A DNA stretch of 64,000 bases, from positions 1 to 64,000 of the forward strand of contig CABRNK010000005.1 of NCBI GenBank assembly GCA_902472305.1. Reading direction: 5' to 3'. This document shows positions 16,898 through 26,315 of this stretch, piece by piece. How positions within the stretch are numbered: the stretch's first letter is position 1; every line of letters starts with the position of its first letter. The notes under the pieces are model-generated. The model was not told the origin of the DNA and ran no database searches. It was given only the letters and a program-made list of their open reading frames with translations. A program made the position numbers and the translations under genes. This DNA comes from Hominenteromicrobium sp900549945. GTDB lineage: Bacteria > Bacillota > Clostridia > Oscillospirales > Acutalibacteraceae.

Positions 16898-17506
16898 TCA
16901 GAGGTACGGATTCCGCCGCTTTTCCTCCAAAAGGCGCGTTACCGGGCCGTGGCCGCCGCAGATGGCGGGGTCGCCCGGCAGCGCCGCGATCTTTTGAAGG
17001 GATTTCGCCAGCGCAGCTTCATCTCCGGTCGGCAGGTCACACCGGCCGACCGAATAGCCCATCAGCGTGTCGCCGGTAAAAACGGCCTCGGGCGTGACAT
17101 AGCAGCAGCCGCCCGCCGTGTGCCCCGGCGTGTGCAGGACGCACACCTGAATCGAGCCGACGGAAAACTGCTCGCCGTCGTCAAGCAGGCGGTCCACCGC
17201 GCAGGTGATCGGCCTTTGCAGCATCAGGAGCGAGCCGTTTTTCCCCGGGTCTGCCGCAAAAGCGGCCTCCGTGCGAAAGGCCGTGACCGGCGCGCCGGTC
17301 AGCGCGCGCAGACGACCGGCGCCCTCGATATGGTCGAAGTGCCCGTGCGTCAGCAAAATATGGCGCACCTTGTATTTTGCGGCCTCGGCGAGCAGCCGGT
17401 CGTCCACGAAGCCGGGGTCGATAACCGCGGCCTCACCTGAAGCCTCGTCGATCAGAAAATAGCAGTTTTCGGCGAGCGGGCCGCCTGTGATACAGAGATA
17501 ACGCAT
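16898..17506 (-). CDS. MBL-fold hydrolase, glyoxalase II-like
   Basis: A 202-residue stand-alone metallo-beta-lactamase fold. THGHFDHIEG (53-62), HTPGHTAGG and the following FTGDTL supply both metal sites. Members of this short group are thioesterase-like hydrolases with unknown natural substrates. It follows relA by 25 bases and precedes hemZ by 35 bases, as is common in Clostridia where MBL, relA and hemZ travel together. AAGGCGAGG precedes the ATG. Confidence 0.9.
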   Translation of the reverse strand: MRYLCITGGPLAENCYFLIDEASGEAAVIDPGFVDDRLLAEAAKYKVRHILLTHGHFDHIEGAGRLRALTGAPVTAFRTEAAFAADPGKNGSLLMLQRPITCAVDRLLDDGEQFSVGSIQVCVLHTPGHTAGGCCYVTPEAVFTGDTLMGYSVGRCDLPTGDEAALAKSLQKIAALPGDPAICGGHGPVTRLLEEKRRNPYL

Positions 17507-17531
17507 AAAAACCTCGCCTTTCCGCCGGGGC

Positions 17532-19727
17532 TCAGCTCCGGTCGATCGAAATCACGCCGCGGATCTTTGAAAGCCGATCGATCACCTGCTGCAAATGCGC
17601 CATGCCGTTGATCGAGATCGTCGCCGAGATCAGCGCGTTTTCGGTGTTCTTGATCTCGCGTGAATTCAGGGTGTGGATGAAAATGTGCATGTTAAAGAGC
17701 TGCTGCGTCACGTCGGCGAGCAGGCCGGAGCGGTCTGTGGAGACGATGTGCAGCGTCGATTTGAATTCCTCCTTGACCTCGCCGGCCCAGTGTGCGCGCA
17801 CCCAGCGCTCCGGCTCGGGACATGCCGTGAAATCCTTCGGCACGTTCGTGCAGCTCCGCTTGTGGATGGAAACGCCGAAGCCGCGCGTGATGAAGCCGAT
17901 GATCTCGTCGCCCGGCAGCGGGTTGCAGCAGCGGGAAAACTTGATCAGGCAGTTATCCATGCCCTCGACAAGCACGCCGCCCGCCGCCTTTTTATTCGCC
18001 GCCTGCGGCGACTGCTGCGAAATATCCGCCTGCTTTTCGGCGGGCTTCAGGTATTTCTGGTATTCCTCCTTGACGCGCGGCAGGATTTTCCAAAGCTGAA
18101 TGCCGCCGTAGCCGATCGCGGCGTAGAAATCATCCGGCGTCGCGCAGCTGTGGCGGCGGCCGGCGCTGTCGAGCATAAACTGCATCAGCTCGTCGCTCAA
18201 AACGATATTGCTGCGCTTGAATTCGCGCTCAAGCTCCGCCCTGCCCTCGACGATGTTTTCCTCGCGCTTCTCCTTTTTAAACCACGTGCGGATCTTGTTG
18301 CGCGCCTCGCTTGTGCGCACGAGCGAAAGCCAATCGCGGTTCGGGCCGCGGCCGACCTCTTTTGTTGTCAGGATCTCGATGATCTCGCCGGTCTTGACCT
18401 TGTAGTCGAGCGGCACGATCTTCTGGTCCACCTTGGCGCCGACCATGCGGTTGCCGACGGCCGAGTGGATCGCATAGGCGAAATCGATGACTGTGGAGCC
18501 CATCGGCAGGTTGATCACATCGCCCTTCGGCGTGAACACGAACACCTCCTCGGGCGCGAGATCCGTCTTGATCGAGCGCACGAGATCGGTGACGTCCTCG
18601 CTCTCGGACTGGTTGTCGAGCATGTTGCGGATCCACTGCAGGCGCGCCTCGAGCGAATCCGGCTTTTCGTTGCCGCTCGTCATGCCGAGCTTGTATTTCC
18701 AATGCGCCGCAATGCCGTATTCCGCGGTGTGGTGCATCTCCCACGTGCGGATCTGCACCTCAAACGGGATGCCTTCCTTGCTGATGACGGTCGTGTGCAG
18801 CGACTGGTACATGTTCTGCTTCGGCGTGGAGATATAATCCTTAAAGCGGTTCGGCAGCGGCGTGAACATGTCGTGCACAATGCCGAGCACGTTGTAGCAG
18901 TCGATGATCGTGTTAACGATGACGCGCAGGGCGAACACGTCGTAGATCTCGTCGAAGCTCTTGCCCTGAATGAACATCTTGCGGTAAATGCCGTTGATGC
19001 TCTTGACGCGCCCCTCGATGTAGACGCCGGGAATCAGCGGCTTCACGCGGCTGCGGATCAGCTCCTTCGTGCTCTCTACGAACTGCTTGCGCCGGGAGCT
19101 GCGCGCCTCGAGGTTCTCCTCGATCTCATGGTAGGCGATCGGGTCGAGGTATTTTAAGGAGACGTCCTCCATGTATTCCTTGACGGTGCGCATGCCGAGC
19201 CGGTGGGCAATCGGCGCGTACACCTCGAGGCATTCGAGCGCCTTGTCGCGCTGCTTCTGCGGGGAAACGTATTCGAGCGTGGAGAGGTTGTGCATGCGGT
19301 CCGCAAACTTAATGATGATGACGCGGATGTCCTCCGACATCGCCATCAGCATTTTTCTGAGGTTTTCCGCCTGCTGCTCCTCGCGCGAGGAGAACGGGAT
19401 CTTGCCGAGCTTTGTGACGCCCTCGGTCAGGTTTGCAATTTCCTTGCCGAACAGCTTCGCGATCTCGTCGTACGTGTACGAGGTATCCTCGATGACGTCG
19501 TGGAGCAGGCCGGCAACGACCGACGGCGTATCCATGCCGAATTCGATCAGCTTGCACGCCACGGCGATCGGATGGATGATGTACGGCTCGCCGGACTGGC
19601 GCTCCTGCTCCTTGTGCGCTTCGAGCGCAAATTTGTAGCCCTTCTCGATCAGCGCGAGATCATATTCCTTGCCGCTCGACGTTGCGAGCTGCACGAGGTC
19701 CGCATAGGTTTTGGATGCTGCTGCCAT
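17532..19727 (-). CDS. relA: Bifunctional (p)ppGpp synthetase/hydrolase Rel
   Basis: A 731-residue Rel. The HD hydrolase domain has H76-D77 and EDT (80-82). The synthetase domain has RVKSINGIYRKM and the DEIYDVFALRV stretch. It is followed by TGS (EEVFVFTPKGDVINLP), a zinc-finger-like CCNPLPGDEI region and a C-terminal ACT domain (IVSTDRSGLLADV). It makes and breaks the stringent alarmone in response to uncharged tRNA on ribosomes. The start at 19727 follows AAAGGAGGAGAG; a longer frame upstream runs through recJ and has no ribosome site. Second gene after recJ with a 34-base gap. Confidence 0.96.
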   Translation of the reverse strand: MAAASKTYADLVQLATSSGKEYDLALIEKGYKFALEAHKEQERQSGEPYIIHPIAVACKLIEFGMDTPSVVAGLLHDVIEDTSYTYDEIAKLFGKEIANLTEGVTKLGKIPFSSREEQQAENLRKMLMAMSEDIRVIIIKFADRMHNLSTLEYVSPQKQRDKALECLEVYAPIAHRLGMRTVKEYMEDVSLKYLDPIAYHEIEENLEARSSRRKQFVESTKELIRSRVKPLIPGVYIEGRVKSINGIYRKMFIQGKSFDEIYDVFALRVIVNTIIDCYNVLGIVHDMFTPLPNRFKDYISTPKQNMYQSLHTTVISKEGIPFEVQIRTWEMHHTAEYGIAAHWKYKLGMTSGNEKPDSLEARLQWIRNMLDNQSESEDVTDLVRSIKTDLAPEEVFVFTPKGDVINLPMGSTVIDFAYAIHSAVGNRMVGAKVDQKIVPLDYKVKTGEIIEILTTKEVGRGPNRDWLSLVRTSEARNKIRTWFKKEKREENIVEGRAELEREFKRSNIVLSDELMQFMLDSAGRRHSCATPDDFYAAIGYGGIQLWKILPRVKEEYQKYLKPAEKQADISQQSPQAANKKAAGGVLVEGMDNCLIKFSRCCNPLPGDEIIGFITRGFGVSIHKRSCTNVPKDFTACPEPERWVRAHWAGEVKEEFKSTLHIVSTDRSGLLADVTQQLFNMHIFIHTLNSREIKNTENALISATISINGMAHLQQVIDRLSKIRGVISIDRS

Positions 19728-19761
19728 CTTCTCTCCTCCTTTATTTGGCGCCGCCTGCGCG

Positions 19762-21801
19762 CTATTGCAGCGCCTGCAGGACGGGAGATTGCGTAATATC
19801 GGTTTTACCGCTTGTTTCCAGAATTTCTGCCGTGAGCCGGCCGTCGGAAAGCGCGCTGCGGATGAGGCCGCGCTCCTCGAACGCATCGACCGCCGTGCAC
19901 AGCCGCCCGAGCGTGCAGTCCGGCCCGAGCCGCGCTGCAAGCCGGAGGAGCTCTATGGGCTTTCCGCCCTGCGCGCGCAGCGCCCGGTACGCCGCCGCCA
20001 GAAAGGCGCGGTCAGGCAGAAGGCGCGCCTTATCCTGTGCAGAGAGCGTTTCCCCGCGCCGGCACGCCGCGTAGCGCGCGAGCGAAGCGATGTTTTTCTC
20101 CGTGTCGAAGCCCGCGGGCTTCATATCGCGCACGATCACGGTCAGCGACTGCTGGCCGCGGAATTCCCGCGCCTCAAGCTGCACCGCGAGGTCGAGCCGG
20201 TCTCCCGGCGCATACGCGAATTCCTCCGGCCTTGTGTTGAAGCGCATCGCGGTGAGCACCGCGCCGTTCTTCTCCAGCGTGAGGCGCAGGTGCCCGCCGC
20301 CGCCCACGGCCGAAATATCGCACAGGTTCATATTGTAAAGCCCAAACACGGGCTGGGGGTTGCCGTTTCCAAAGGGCTCGAGCCGCCGGAGGCTCTCGAC
20401 CATCGCGACTGAGAGCGCCGCCGGGTTCAGCTTGCAGTCGAGCGTGACGGTCTGCGCCGGCATCTGCGGGAATTTCTCCGCCGCATACGCGTTGATCGCC
20501 GCGCGGAACGCGTCGATCCGGTCGCCTAGGAGCGTCACGCCCGCAGCCATCGGGTGGCCGCCGTATTTGATGAGCAGGTCGCCGCAGGCGCAGATCGCCT
20601 CAAACAGAGAGAACCCCTCCACGCTGCGCCCGCTGCCCTTTGCCTCCGATTCGCCGCGTGAAATCACAATGCACGGCTTGCCGAAGCGGTCGGTGATGCG
20701 CGAAGCCACGATGCCGATCACGCCGTGGTGCCAGCCTGCGCCGTCCACAACGATCACGCGGTCCTCCGAAAGCCCGCGCGCCTCGATGTCCGCGAAGGCA
20801 GCCTCGGAGATCGCTGCCTCCACGCGGCGGCGCTCCTCGTTGTCCGCGCAGATCTCGGCGGAAAGCCGTGCGGCCTCGCCGTCATCCACGCTCGTCAAAA
20901 GCCGCACCGCGCGCTCCGGCGCGCCCATGCGCCCGGTCGCATTGATGCGCGGCACCAGCGTGAACGCCACGTTCGTCGCCGTGAGCTGCCGCCCGGTAAA
21001 GCCGGAATCCGTGAGCAAAGCGCGCACGCCGGGCCGCTCGCTCTCCGAAAGCAGGCGCAGCCCCGCGTTGACCAGCGTGCGGTTTTCGCCCGTCAGCGGC
21101 ACCACGTCGCCGATCGTGCCGATCGCCGCGAGGTCGCCGTAGGTCTCGAGCAGATCGTCGAGGTCGCCCGCGCCCTCCTCCAGCGCCATCAAGAGCTTAA
21201 AGGCAATGCCCGCGCCGGAAAAATCCTTGCAGGGGCTCTCGTCGTCCTTTCTGTAGGCGTCGACGACCGCGACGGCCGCGGGCAGCGTTTCCTGTGGGCG
21301 GTGATGGTCGGTGACCACAACATCCACGCCGAGCGCCTTCGCGCGCTCCACCTCGCGTATCGAGGAAATGCCGTTGTCAACGGTGATAATCAGCGTGACG
21401 CCGAGCGACGCGAGATGCTCAACGGCGGCGATATTCATGCCGTAGCCTTCTCCCTCGCGCTGGGGTATGTAAAACATCACGTCCGCGCCGCGCGTTTCGA
21501 GGTAGCTGTACACCATCGCGGTGGAGGTCACGCCGTCCGCGTCGTAGTCGCCGTACACGGCGATCTTCTCCATCGCGTCGATCGCCCGCGTGATGCGCTC
21601 GGCCGCGCGGTCCATGTCCTTGAGCAGAAACGGGTCTGAAAGCGGCGCGCCCGCGCCGAGAAACGCTTCGATCTCCTCCGAGCGGTCCACCCCGCGTATG
21701 TTGAGGAGCATCGCGAGGAAAAACGGGATATTATAGGCCTGTGCGAGCGCGGCCGCACGGTCTTTATCGAGAGGCCGAACCTCCCAGTTTCGGATATTCA
21801 T
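19762..21801 (-). CDS. recJ: Single-stranded-DNA exonuclease RecJ
   Basis: A 679-residue DHH phosphodiesterase. Motif I GDYDADG (84-90), a TVDNG motif, the DHH motif itself in VVTDHHRP and the DHHA1 GGHPMAAG region near 430 are all present, followed by the OB-fold. It degrades ssDNA 5' to 3' in recombination and mismatch repair. It is longer than the E. coli protein, with an extra C-terminal region of ~110 residues as in other Firmicutes. The start at 21801 follows AAGGATGA. First gene of the recJ-relA operon. Confidence 0.95.
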   Translation of the reverse strand: MNIRNWEVRPLDKDRAAALAQAYNIPFFLAMLLNIRGVDRSEEIEAFLGAGAPLSDPFLLKDMDRAAERITRAIDAMEKIAVYGDYDADGVTSTAMVYSYLETRGADVMFYIPQREGEGYGMNIAAVEHLASLGVTLIITVDNGISSIREVERAKALGVDVVVTDHHRPQETLPAAVAVVDAYRKDDESPCKDFSGAGIAFKLLMALEEGAGDLDDLLETYGDLAAIGTIGDVVPLTGENRTLVNAGLRLLSESERPGVRALLTDSGFTGRQLTATNVAFTLVPRINATGRMGAPERAVRLLTSVDDGEAARLSAEICADNEERRRVEAAISEAAFADIEARGLSEDRVIVVDGAGWHHGVIGIVASRITDRFGKPCIVISRGESEAKGSGRSVEGFSLFEAICACGDLLIKYGGHPMAAGVTLLGDRIDAFRAAINAYAAEKFPQMPAQTVTLDCKLNPAALSVAMVESLRRLEPFGNGNPQPVFGLYNMNLCDISAVGGGGHLRLTLEKNGAVLTAMRFNTRPEEFAYAPGDRLDLAVQLEAREFRGQQSLTVIVRDMKPAGFDTEKNIASLARYAACRRGETLSAQDKARLLPDRAFLAAAYRALRAQGGKPIELLRLAARLGPDCTLGRLCTAVDAFEERGLIRSALSDGRLTAEILETSGKTDITQSPVLQALQ

Positions 21802-22032
21802 AATCGGGTCATCCTTCTCCAAGGCGCGGCGCGAAAAAGCATTTTCCGGCACGCCCCGGTATCATCAGTTCTAAAAAGATATTTTAACATTTTTTCGGCG
21901 ATTATTCAACCAAAATCCGCAATTTGCCAAATTTCCACCGCGCAGTCCCGTCCGTTTTTCCGTCACGCTTTCCGGCAAAAACGAATATTCTGTTAAAAGC
22001 TTCAAAAGGATATAGAAAAAGCGAAAAAGCTG

Positions 22033-22041
22033 TGCTAGAAT
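22033..22041 (+). promoter_or_regulatory. Extended -10 promoter of the 87-residue membrane protein
   Basis: TGCTAGAAT (22033-22041) is a TGn-extended -10. No good -35 is seen 17 bases upstream. Confidence 0.4.
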
Positions 22042-22083
22042 AGAAGTAACGAAATCTGTCGTTTTTAGGAAAGAGGTGCCGGC

Positions 22084-22347
22084 ATGGATAAAAAAGAGCA
22101 AGAGCCCAAAACGGTGCAGCAGCCCGTTCCGGAGCGGGCTGAGCCAAGGTCTGCCGCGGTGCACGCGGAGGAGGAGCACAAGGGCGGCAACTACATGTTT
22201 GCGCTCAAGGTGCTCGCCATCCTCGCCGCGGTCATCCTCGTGATCGTCATTTTGCAGGCCAGCGGCGTTCCTGTCGCCGTGCGCGACTGGTTCCGCACCG
22301 TCACGGAGCACGCCGCCGTCACCGTGCCGCTCCTCCCGCTTTTCTGA
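22084..22347 (+). CDS. Small single-pass membrane protein, function unknown
   Basis: An 87-residue protein with a 35-residue charged, Glu/Lys/Pro-rich N-terminus, one membrane helix (about 38-62, FALKVLAILAAVILVIVILQASG) and a short hydrophobic tail. The ATG follows AAGAGGTG. It is a single-gene unit on the plus strand with its own promoter and a strong terminator, between the minus-strand recJ and cdaR. I do not recognise a family. Confidence 0.7.
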   Translation: MDKKEQEPKTVQQPVPERAEPRSAAVHAEEEHKGGNYMFALKVLAILAAVILVIVILQASGVPVAVRDWFRTVTEHAAVTVPLLPLF

Positions 22348-22367
22348 CGTATTTCCGCTACGGCAAA

Positions 22368-22410
22368 AGCCCGCCGCTTCCCCATTTCGGAAGCCGGCGG
22401 GCTCTTTTTT
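22368..22410. terminator. Bidirectional terminator between the small membrane protein and cdaR
   Basis: A long stem, AGCCCGCCG plus CTTCC (22368-22381) with GGAAG plus CGGCGGGCT (22389-22403), is followed by CTTTTTT on the plus strand and TTTT on the minus strand. Confidence 0.88.
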
Positions 22411-22415
22411 ATGGA

Positions 22416-23756
22416 TTATTCCGCGGCTGCACTGGGCGCGGCGGCCGCGTCTGAAACCGTGACGTGCGCCGTATACGTGCCGGTCGCCCAGCAGGATTCC
22501 GCGTTGTTGACCGTCACCGTGACAGGCACCTCGATATTGCCGCTCGGGTCCGAAACCGAGGAGAGATCCACCGTGCAGAATATGGAGTCGCCGGTCAGCT
22601 TCGAGACCTGCGCCGCCGTACCGATCACGCGGACCTTAAGGCTCCTCGTGGTCGTCTCCGCCGTCTTGCCCTCCGGCGCGTTCACAACCGAGATGTTGGT
22701 CGTCGTCAGCTCCCTTTCCGAATAGCCGTTCATGTTGAACGTGACCGTCGCCGTTTCCACGCGGCTGATGTTCGTCACGCCGCTCGGCACCGGGATCGCC
22801 ACCTGGAACGTCGTGTTCGAGGGCGTCACGTCGAGGAAATTGATCGGCGACGCGAGCGTCAGCTCGGTATACTTCGAGACCGTCTCGCCGTCGCCCGCAA
22901 TTTCGATCGTTGCGGGATCAATCGTGATGCGGCTCTCCGCGAAGCTCTCCGGGATATTGCGGATGTCGGCGACCAGCTCGACCGTCTGGCGGCTTGTCAC
23001 AGGGATCGAAATGTCGACCGTGCTGTCGCTCAGCGTGAGAAAGTTCTCCGCCGGGTCGATCGTGTCGCCGTTCGCGTCGAACAGCGTGACCTTGCACGAG
23101 AGGGATTTCGACTGCGTGAGCTCATCCGAGAACGTGTAGACGAGCGCCGCGCGCGCGACGCGGTTCACGGCGCTCTCCGGGCCGGATACCGTTACGATCT
23201 CGGTCGAAAGCGTCGGCGCCGCAGGGGCGTAGTAGCTCTCCGCCACGGTGTATTCGATGTCCGTCTCGAGCGAGAGCTGCACTTCCTTGTACTTGTCGTA
23301 GGATACGGAGACCTCCGCCGGCGAAACGCTCTCCACCTCGTACTCCGAGATCGTGTTGCCCTTCTTGACGGCGCGCAGCTGCAAGGACGCCTGCTGCATC
23401 GAATTACCGGTCAGCATCGTGACGGAGGGGTCGAATACCGCGGTCACCTCAAGGTCGTCCGCCGTCACCTTATTCGTGATCAGCGAACTGCCCGTAATCG
23501 AAACATCCGCCGTGAGATAGCTTCGGTCGAAAATGCGGATGCCCGCCTCCTGCGCCGTCTCGGACATTTGGATGCTGATCGGCACATTGCGCACAACCAC
23601 CGCGCGGCTCTCGCCGCTTGTTGCCATCATGATGAACCAGATCACCGCAGCGCACAAGAGCGAGAAGATCAGCAGCAGCGTGTTGTTCTCAAAGGCGCGC
23701 AGCACCTTGACCCGCTTTTTTTCACCCTGTTCGTTTTTTTCCTTTTTGCCCGGCAT
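22416..23756 (-). CDS. cdaR: YbbR-domain regulator of diadenylate cyclase (CdaR)
   Basis: About 446 residues. One membrane segment lies at 27-46 after a Lys/Glu-rich cytoplasmic start. Four repeating extracellular YbbR beta-domains follow (motifs such as VPISIQMSETA, DVSITGSSLITNKV, VSGPESAVNRV). In other Firmicutes CdaR binds and modulates CdaA at the membrane. Start and stop are coupled with cdaA as TGATG at 23754-23758; GTG at 23759 is an alternative start one codon earlier. The usual third gene, glmM, is not here. Confidence 0.93.
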   Translation of the reverse strand: MPGKKEKNEQGEKKRVKVLRAFENNTLLLIFSLLCAAVIWFIMMATSGESRAVVVRNVPISIQMSETAQEAGIRIFDRSYLTADVSITGSSLITNKVTADDLEVTAVFDPSVTMLTGNSMQQASLQLRAVKKGNTISEYEVESVSPAEVSVSYDKYKEVQLSLETDIEYTVAESYYAPAAPTLSTEIVTVSGPESAVNRVARAALVYTFSDELTQSKSLSCKVTLFDANGDTIDPAENFLTLSDSTVDISIPVTSRQTVELVADIRNIPESFAESRITIDPATIEIAGDGETVSKYTELTLASPINFLDVTPSNTTFQVAIPVPSGVTNISRVETATVTFNMNGYSERELTTTNISVVNAPEGKTAETTTRSLKVRVIGTAAQVSKLTGDSIFCTVDLSSVSDPSGNIEVPVTVTVNNAESCWATGTYTAHVTVSDAAAAPSAAAE

Positions 23757-24664
23757 CACTTTTTCACCGTCCTTTTACCCAGAAGGAAGCTGAGGCCGCG
23801 GCTCACCGTGGACGTCTTTTCCTCCTGCGGGATCAGATAGCTTTCCAAAACGTCGCGCAGCGTATCGCGCGTGAAGCGGCGCGCGAGCACGCCGTTGACC
23901 GCGACAGAGATCTGCCCCGTCTCTTCCGAAACGACGACGGCGACCGCGTCCGATTCCTCGCTGACGCCGAGCGCCGCGCGGTGGCGCGTGCCGAGCTCGG
24001 CGGAAACCGAAGCGTTCTTCGTCAGCGGCAAAATGCAGCCCGCCGCATGGATCATGCCGTCGCGGATAATCATTGCGCCGTCGTGCAGCGGCGCCTTGTT
24101 GAAGAAAATATTGCCGACGATCTGCCCCGAGGGCTCGCAGTTGATCTGCGTGCCCGTCTCAATGATATCGCCGAGCTTTGTCTTGCGCTCAAAAACGATC
24201 AGCGCGCCCATTTTAAGCTGCTGCAAAATGCCCACGCCGTCCACAATCGAATTGATCGCCTTGCGCATGCGCTGCTTCTCGCTGTCCTTGTCGCGCGCGC
24301 CGACCGCATCCGCGATCGACCGGCTCATGTTGCTGCTGCGCCCCATCTGCTCGAGCGCCTTGCGGATCTCGGGCTGAAAGACGATCAGGATCGCGACAAG
24401 CGCGAATTGGAACACGTAATACAGCATCTGATTGACCATGACAAGGTGCAGATTACTGGAAATAAAAAACAGAAGCACCAGCAGCAAAAGGCCCTTGACA
24501 AGCTGGCCCGCACGCGTCTCGCGCACGAGCTTGATCGCACCGTATATGAGCAGCCCGATAATCAGGATGTCTACCGCATCTTTGAGCTGGAAGCTTTTGG
24601 CGATTCCGACCACGCCTTCCCACCAGGACGCAACTGCGCCGAGAAAACCTTCCACGTCCTTCAC
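23756..24664 (-). CDS. cdaA: Diadenylate cyclase CdaA
   Basis: A 302-residue membrane DAC enzyme. Three hydrophobic segments (about 33-47, 56-70, 80-97) are followed by a short coil and the DAC domain. The catalytic motifs DGA (195-197) and GTRHR (225-229) are intact. It condenses two ATP to c-di-AMP, which controls potassium and wall homeostasis. The pair cdaA-cdaR on one transcript is conserved through Firmicutes. No AUG-proximal regulatory element was recognised in the 140-base upstream gap. Confidence 0.96.
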   Translation of the reverse strand: MKDVEGFLGAVASWWEGVVGIAKSFQLKDAVDILIIGLLIYGAIKLVRETRAGQLVKGLLLLVLLFFISSNLHLVMVNQMLYYVFQFALVAILIVFQPEIRKALEQMGRSSNMSRSIADAVGARDKDSEKQRMRKAINSIVDGVGILQQLKMGALIVFERKTKLGDIIETGTQINCEPSGQIVGNIFFNKAPLHDGAMIIRDGMIHAAGCILPLTKNASVSAELGTRHRAALGVSEESDAVAVVVSEETGQISVAVNGVLARRFTRDTLRDVLESYLIPQEEKTSTVSRGLSFLLGKRTVKK

Positions 24665-24804
24665 CTCTTTTTGCGCGCCCGCACAGGGCGGTGCTCTGCG
24701 CGCATAATCTATATACAGTTTATCATAAAGCGCCGCGCATGAAAAGGGGGCCAGCGGGATTTTTCCCGTCGATTCCCGCCGCGCGGCCTTTATTTACATT
24801 TCGT

Positions 24805-25971
24805 TCATTTTTGATGCGCCGTGTCCGACGCCCGCAGCTCCGCCACCGCGCGGATCAGCGCGGCGGCCTGCCGGTCATCTGTAAAGACGGAGGGCGAAAC
24901 GCGCACCGCGCCGCCGTACACCGCGTCGTCCGTGCCCATCTTCCTGTGTGCGAACGGCGCGCAGTGCATGCCGCAGCGCACAGCGATGCCGCGCTTCGCA
25001 AGCAGGTCGCCCGCCGTCTCGCTCGCCATGCCGCGCACATTGAAGCCGAGCACCGGCACGAAATACCGCGCGTCGGGCGCCGGCGTGTACAGCTTTACAT
25101 GCGGCATTTTGCTGAACGCCTCATAGATGCGGCGGACATGCCGCATCTCGGCCTGCCGCACGTTCTCCTCGCCGCGGGCGCGCACGAAATCGAGCCCCGC
25201 GCCGAGCGCCAGAATACCCGGCACATTCTGCGTGCCGCTCTCGAGGTATTCCGGCATGTCCCGCGGCTGCTCGAGCTGCATGGCCAGCGTGCCCGTGCCG
25301 CCCTGAATCAGGCTTTTGAGCTTCTCCCCCTGCCGGGTGATCAGCATGCCGGTGCCCATCGGGCCGTAAAGCCCCTTGTGGCCGGCACAGCATAGGTAGT
25401 CGATGCCGTCCTCTGCGGCATGGATCGGCACCACGCCGCCGGACTGCGCCGCATCGACGCAGATCTCCGCGCCGTAGACGTGCGCAAGCGCGGCAAGCCG
25501 CTCCACCGGCACGCGGATGCCCCACACGTTCGAGGCCTGCGTGCAGATGAGCATGCGCGTGTTTTCGCGAAGCGCATGCCGGAAGGCGTCGAGCGTCGCG
25601 TCATTGTCACACGGCGTGACCGGCACGACCGTGAAAGAAACGCCCTGCGCCTCCATCGCCTTGAGCGGGCGCAGAACCGCATTGTGCTCGAGATCGGTGA
25701 CGAGCACGTGGTCGCCCGGCTTTAACGAGTGGATGACGATATTCAGCGCCTGCGTGCAGCTCGGCTGAAACGAGACGCACTCGGGCCCCTCCGCACCAAA
25801 AAACGCGGCCGCCCTGCGCCGCACGGCGTAGACGGCCTCCGCGGTTTCCATGCTCATGCGAAAGCCCCCGCGGCCGGGATTCGCCCCGAAGCGCTCGAGC
25901 GCCTCCGCCATGCGCCTGCGCACGGCCTGCGGCTTCGGGTAAGTCGTCGCGCTGTTATCGAGATAAATCAT
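24805..25971 (-). CDS. Cysteine desulfurase family protein (class V aminotransferase)
   Basis: A 388-residue PLP enzyme. The N-terminus IYLDNSATTYPKP is diagnostic. CVDAAQSGG holds the PLP-interacting Asp, CCAGHKGLYGP holds the Schiff-base Lys, and RCGMHCAP supplies the reactive Cys near 335. It would take sulfur or selenium from Cys/Sec. It overlaps the DUF3343 gene by 4 bases (ATGA), so the two act together. This group is related to CsdA/SufS but stands apart from isc and suf operons. The physiological acceptor is unknown. Confidence 0.9.
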   Translation of the reverse strand: MIYLDNSATTYPKPQAVRRRMAEALERFGANPGRGGFRMSMETAEAVYAVRRRAAAFFGAEGPECVSFQPSCTQALNIVIHSLKPGDHVLVTDLEHNAVLRPLKAMEAQGVSFTVVPVTPCDNDATLDAFRHALRENTRMLICTQASNVWGIRVPVERLAALAHVYGAEICVDAAQSGGVVPIHAAEDGIDYLCCAGHKGLYGPMGTGMLITRQGEKLKSLIQGGTGTLAMQLEQPRDMPEYLESGTQNVPGILALGAGLDFVRARGEENVRQAEMRHVRRIYEAFSKMPHVKLYTPAPDARYFVPVLGFNVRGMASETAGDLLAKRGIAVRCGMHCAPFAHRKMGTDDAVYGGAVRVSPSVFTDDRQAAALIRAVAELRASDTAHQK

Positions 25972-26216
25972 GACGATGCGCCCCGCTCCGTGCGGAACAG
26001 CACCCGCACGCCCGCCTCCCGCAGAATGCGTTCAGCCGCATCGGCGTGCTGCGGCACGTACAGGCCGTATCCGCACCCGTTTTCCCGCGTGCGCGGCAGC
26101 CGCTCCACATACGCCTTGATCCCGCGCGAAAAGAGCAGGTCGCGGCTCTTGAGCGCATACGTCACGCTGCTGACCACGATAAACGGCCTTCCCTCCCGGT
26201 CCATCTGATTTCCCAT
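25968..26216 (-). CDS. DUF3343 protein, putative Se/S carrier
   Basis: An 82-residue protein of the DUF3343 family, described as Se/S-carrier-like. It has a ferredoxin-like alternation, VVSSVTYALKSRDLLFSRGIKAYVERLP, and one Cys in the conserved CGYGLYVP turn that could carry persulfide. The start at 26216 is chosen because AGAGGTG precedes it; a start at 26276 lacks one. Overlap with the desulfurase gene by ATGA supports a donor-acceptor pair. The function is inferred from context. Confidence 0.82.
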   Translation of the reverse strand: MGNQMDREGRPFIVVSSVTYALKSRDLLFSRGIKAYVERLPRTRENGCGYGLYVPQHADAAERILREAGVRVLFRTERGASS

Positions 26217-26315
26217 AATTAGCACCTCTGCTTTCTCAATATCCCTTTTTCCGTTCACGATCAGGATATGAGACAAGCCGCCGGTTTGTGCCTGCCGGAG
26301 GAAAATCCGCCCGGC

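Noticed and set aside
17673..19157. A 494-codon plus-strand frame opposite relA
   Set aside because: Antisense shadow; relA has all its domains in order.
19728..19940. A 71-codon N-terminal extension of relA
   Set aside because: It lies within the end of recJ in another frame and is Arg/Ser-rich. The start at 19727 has a strong ribosome site.
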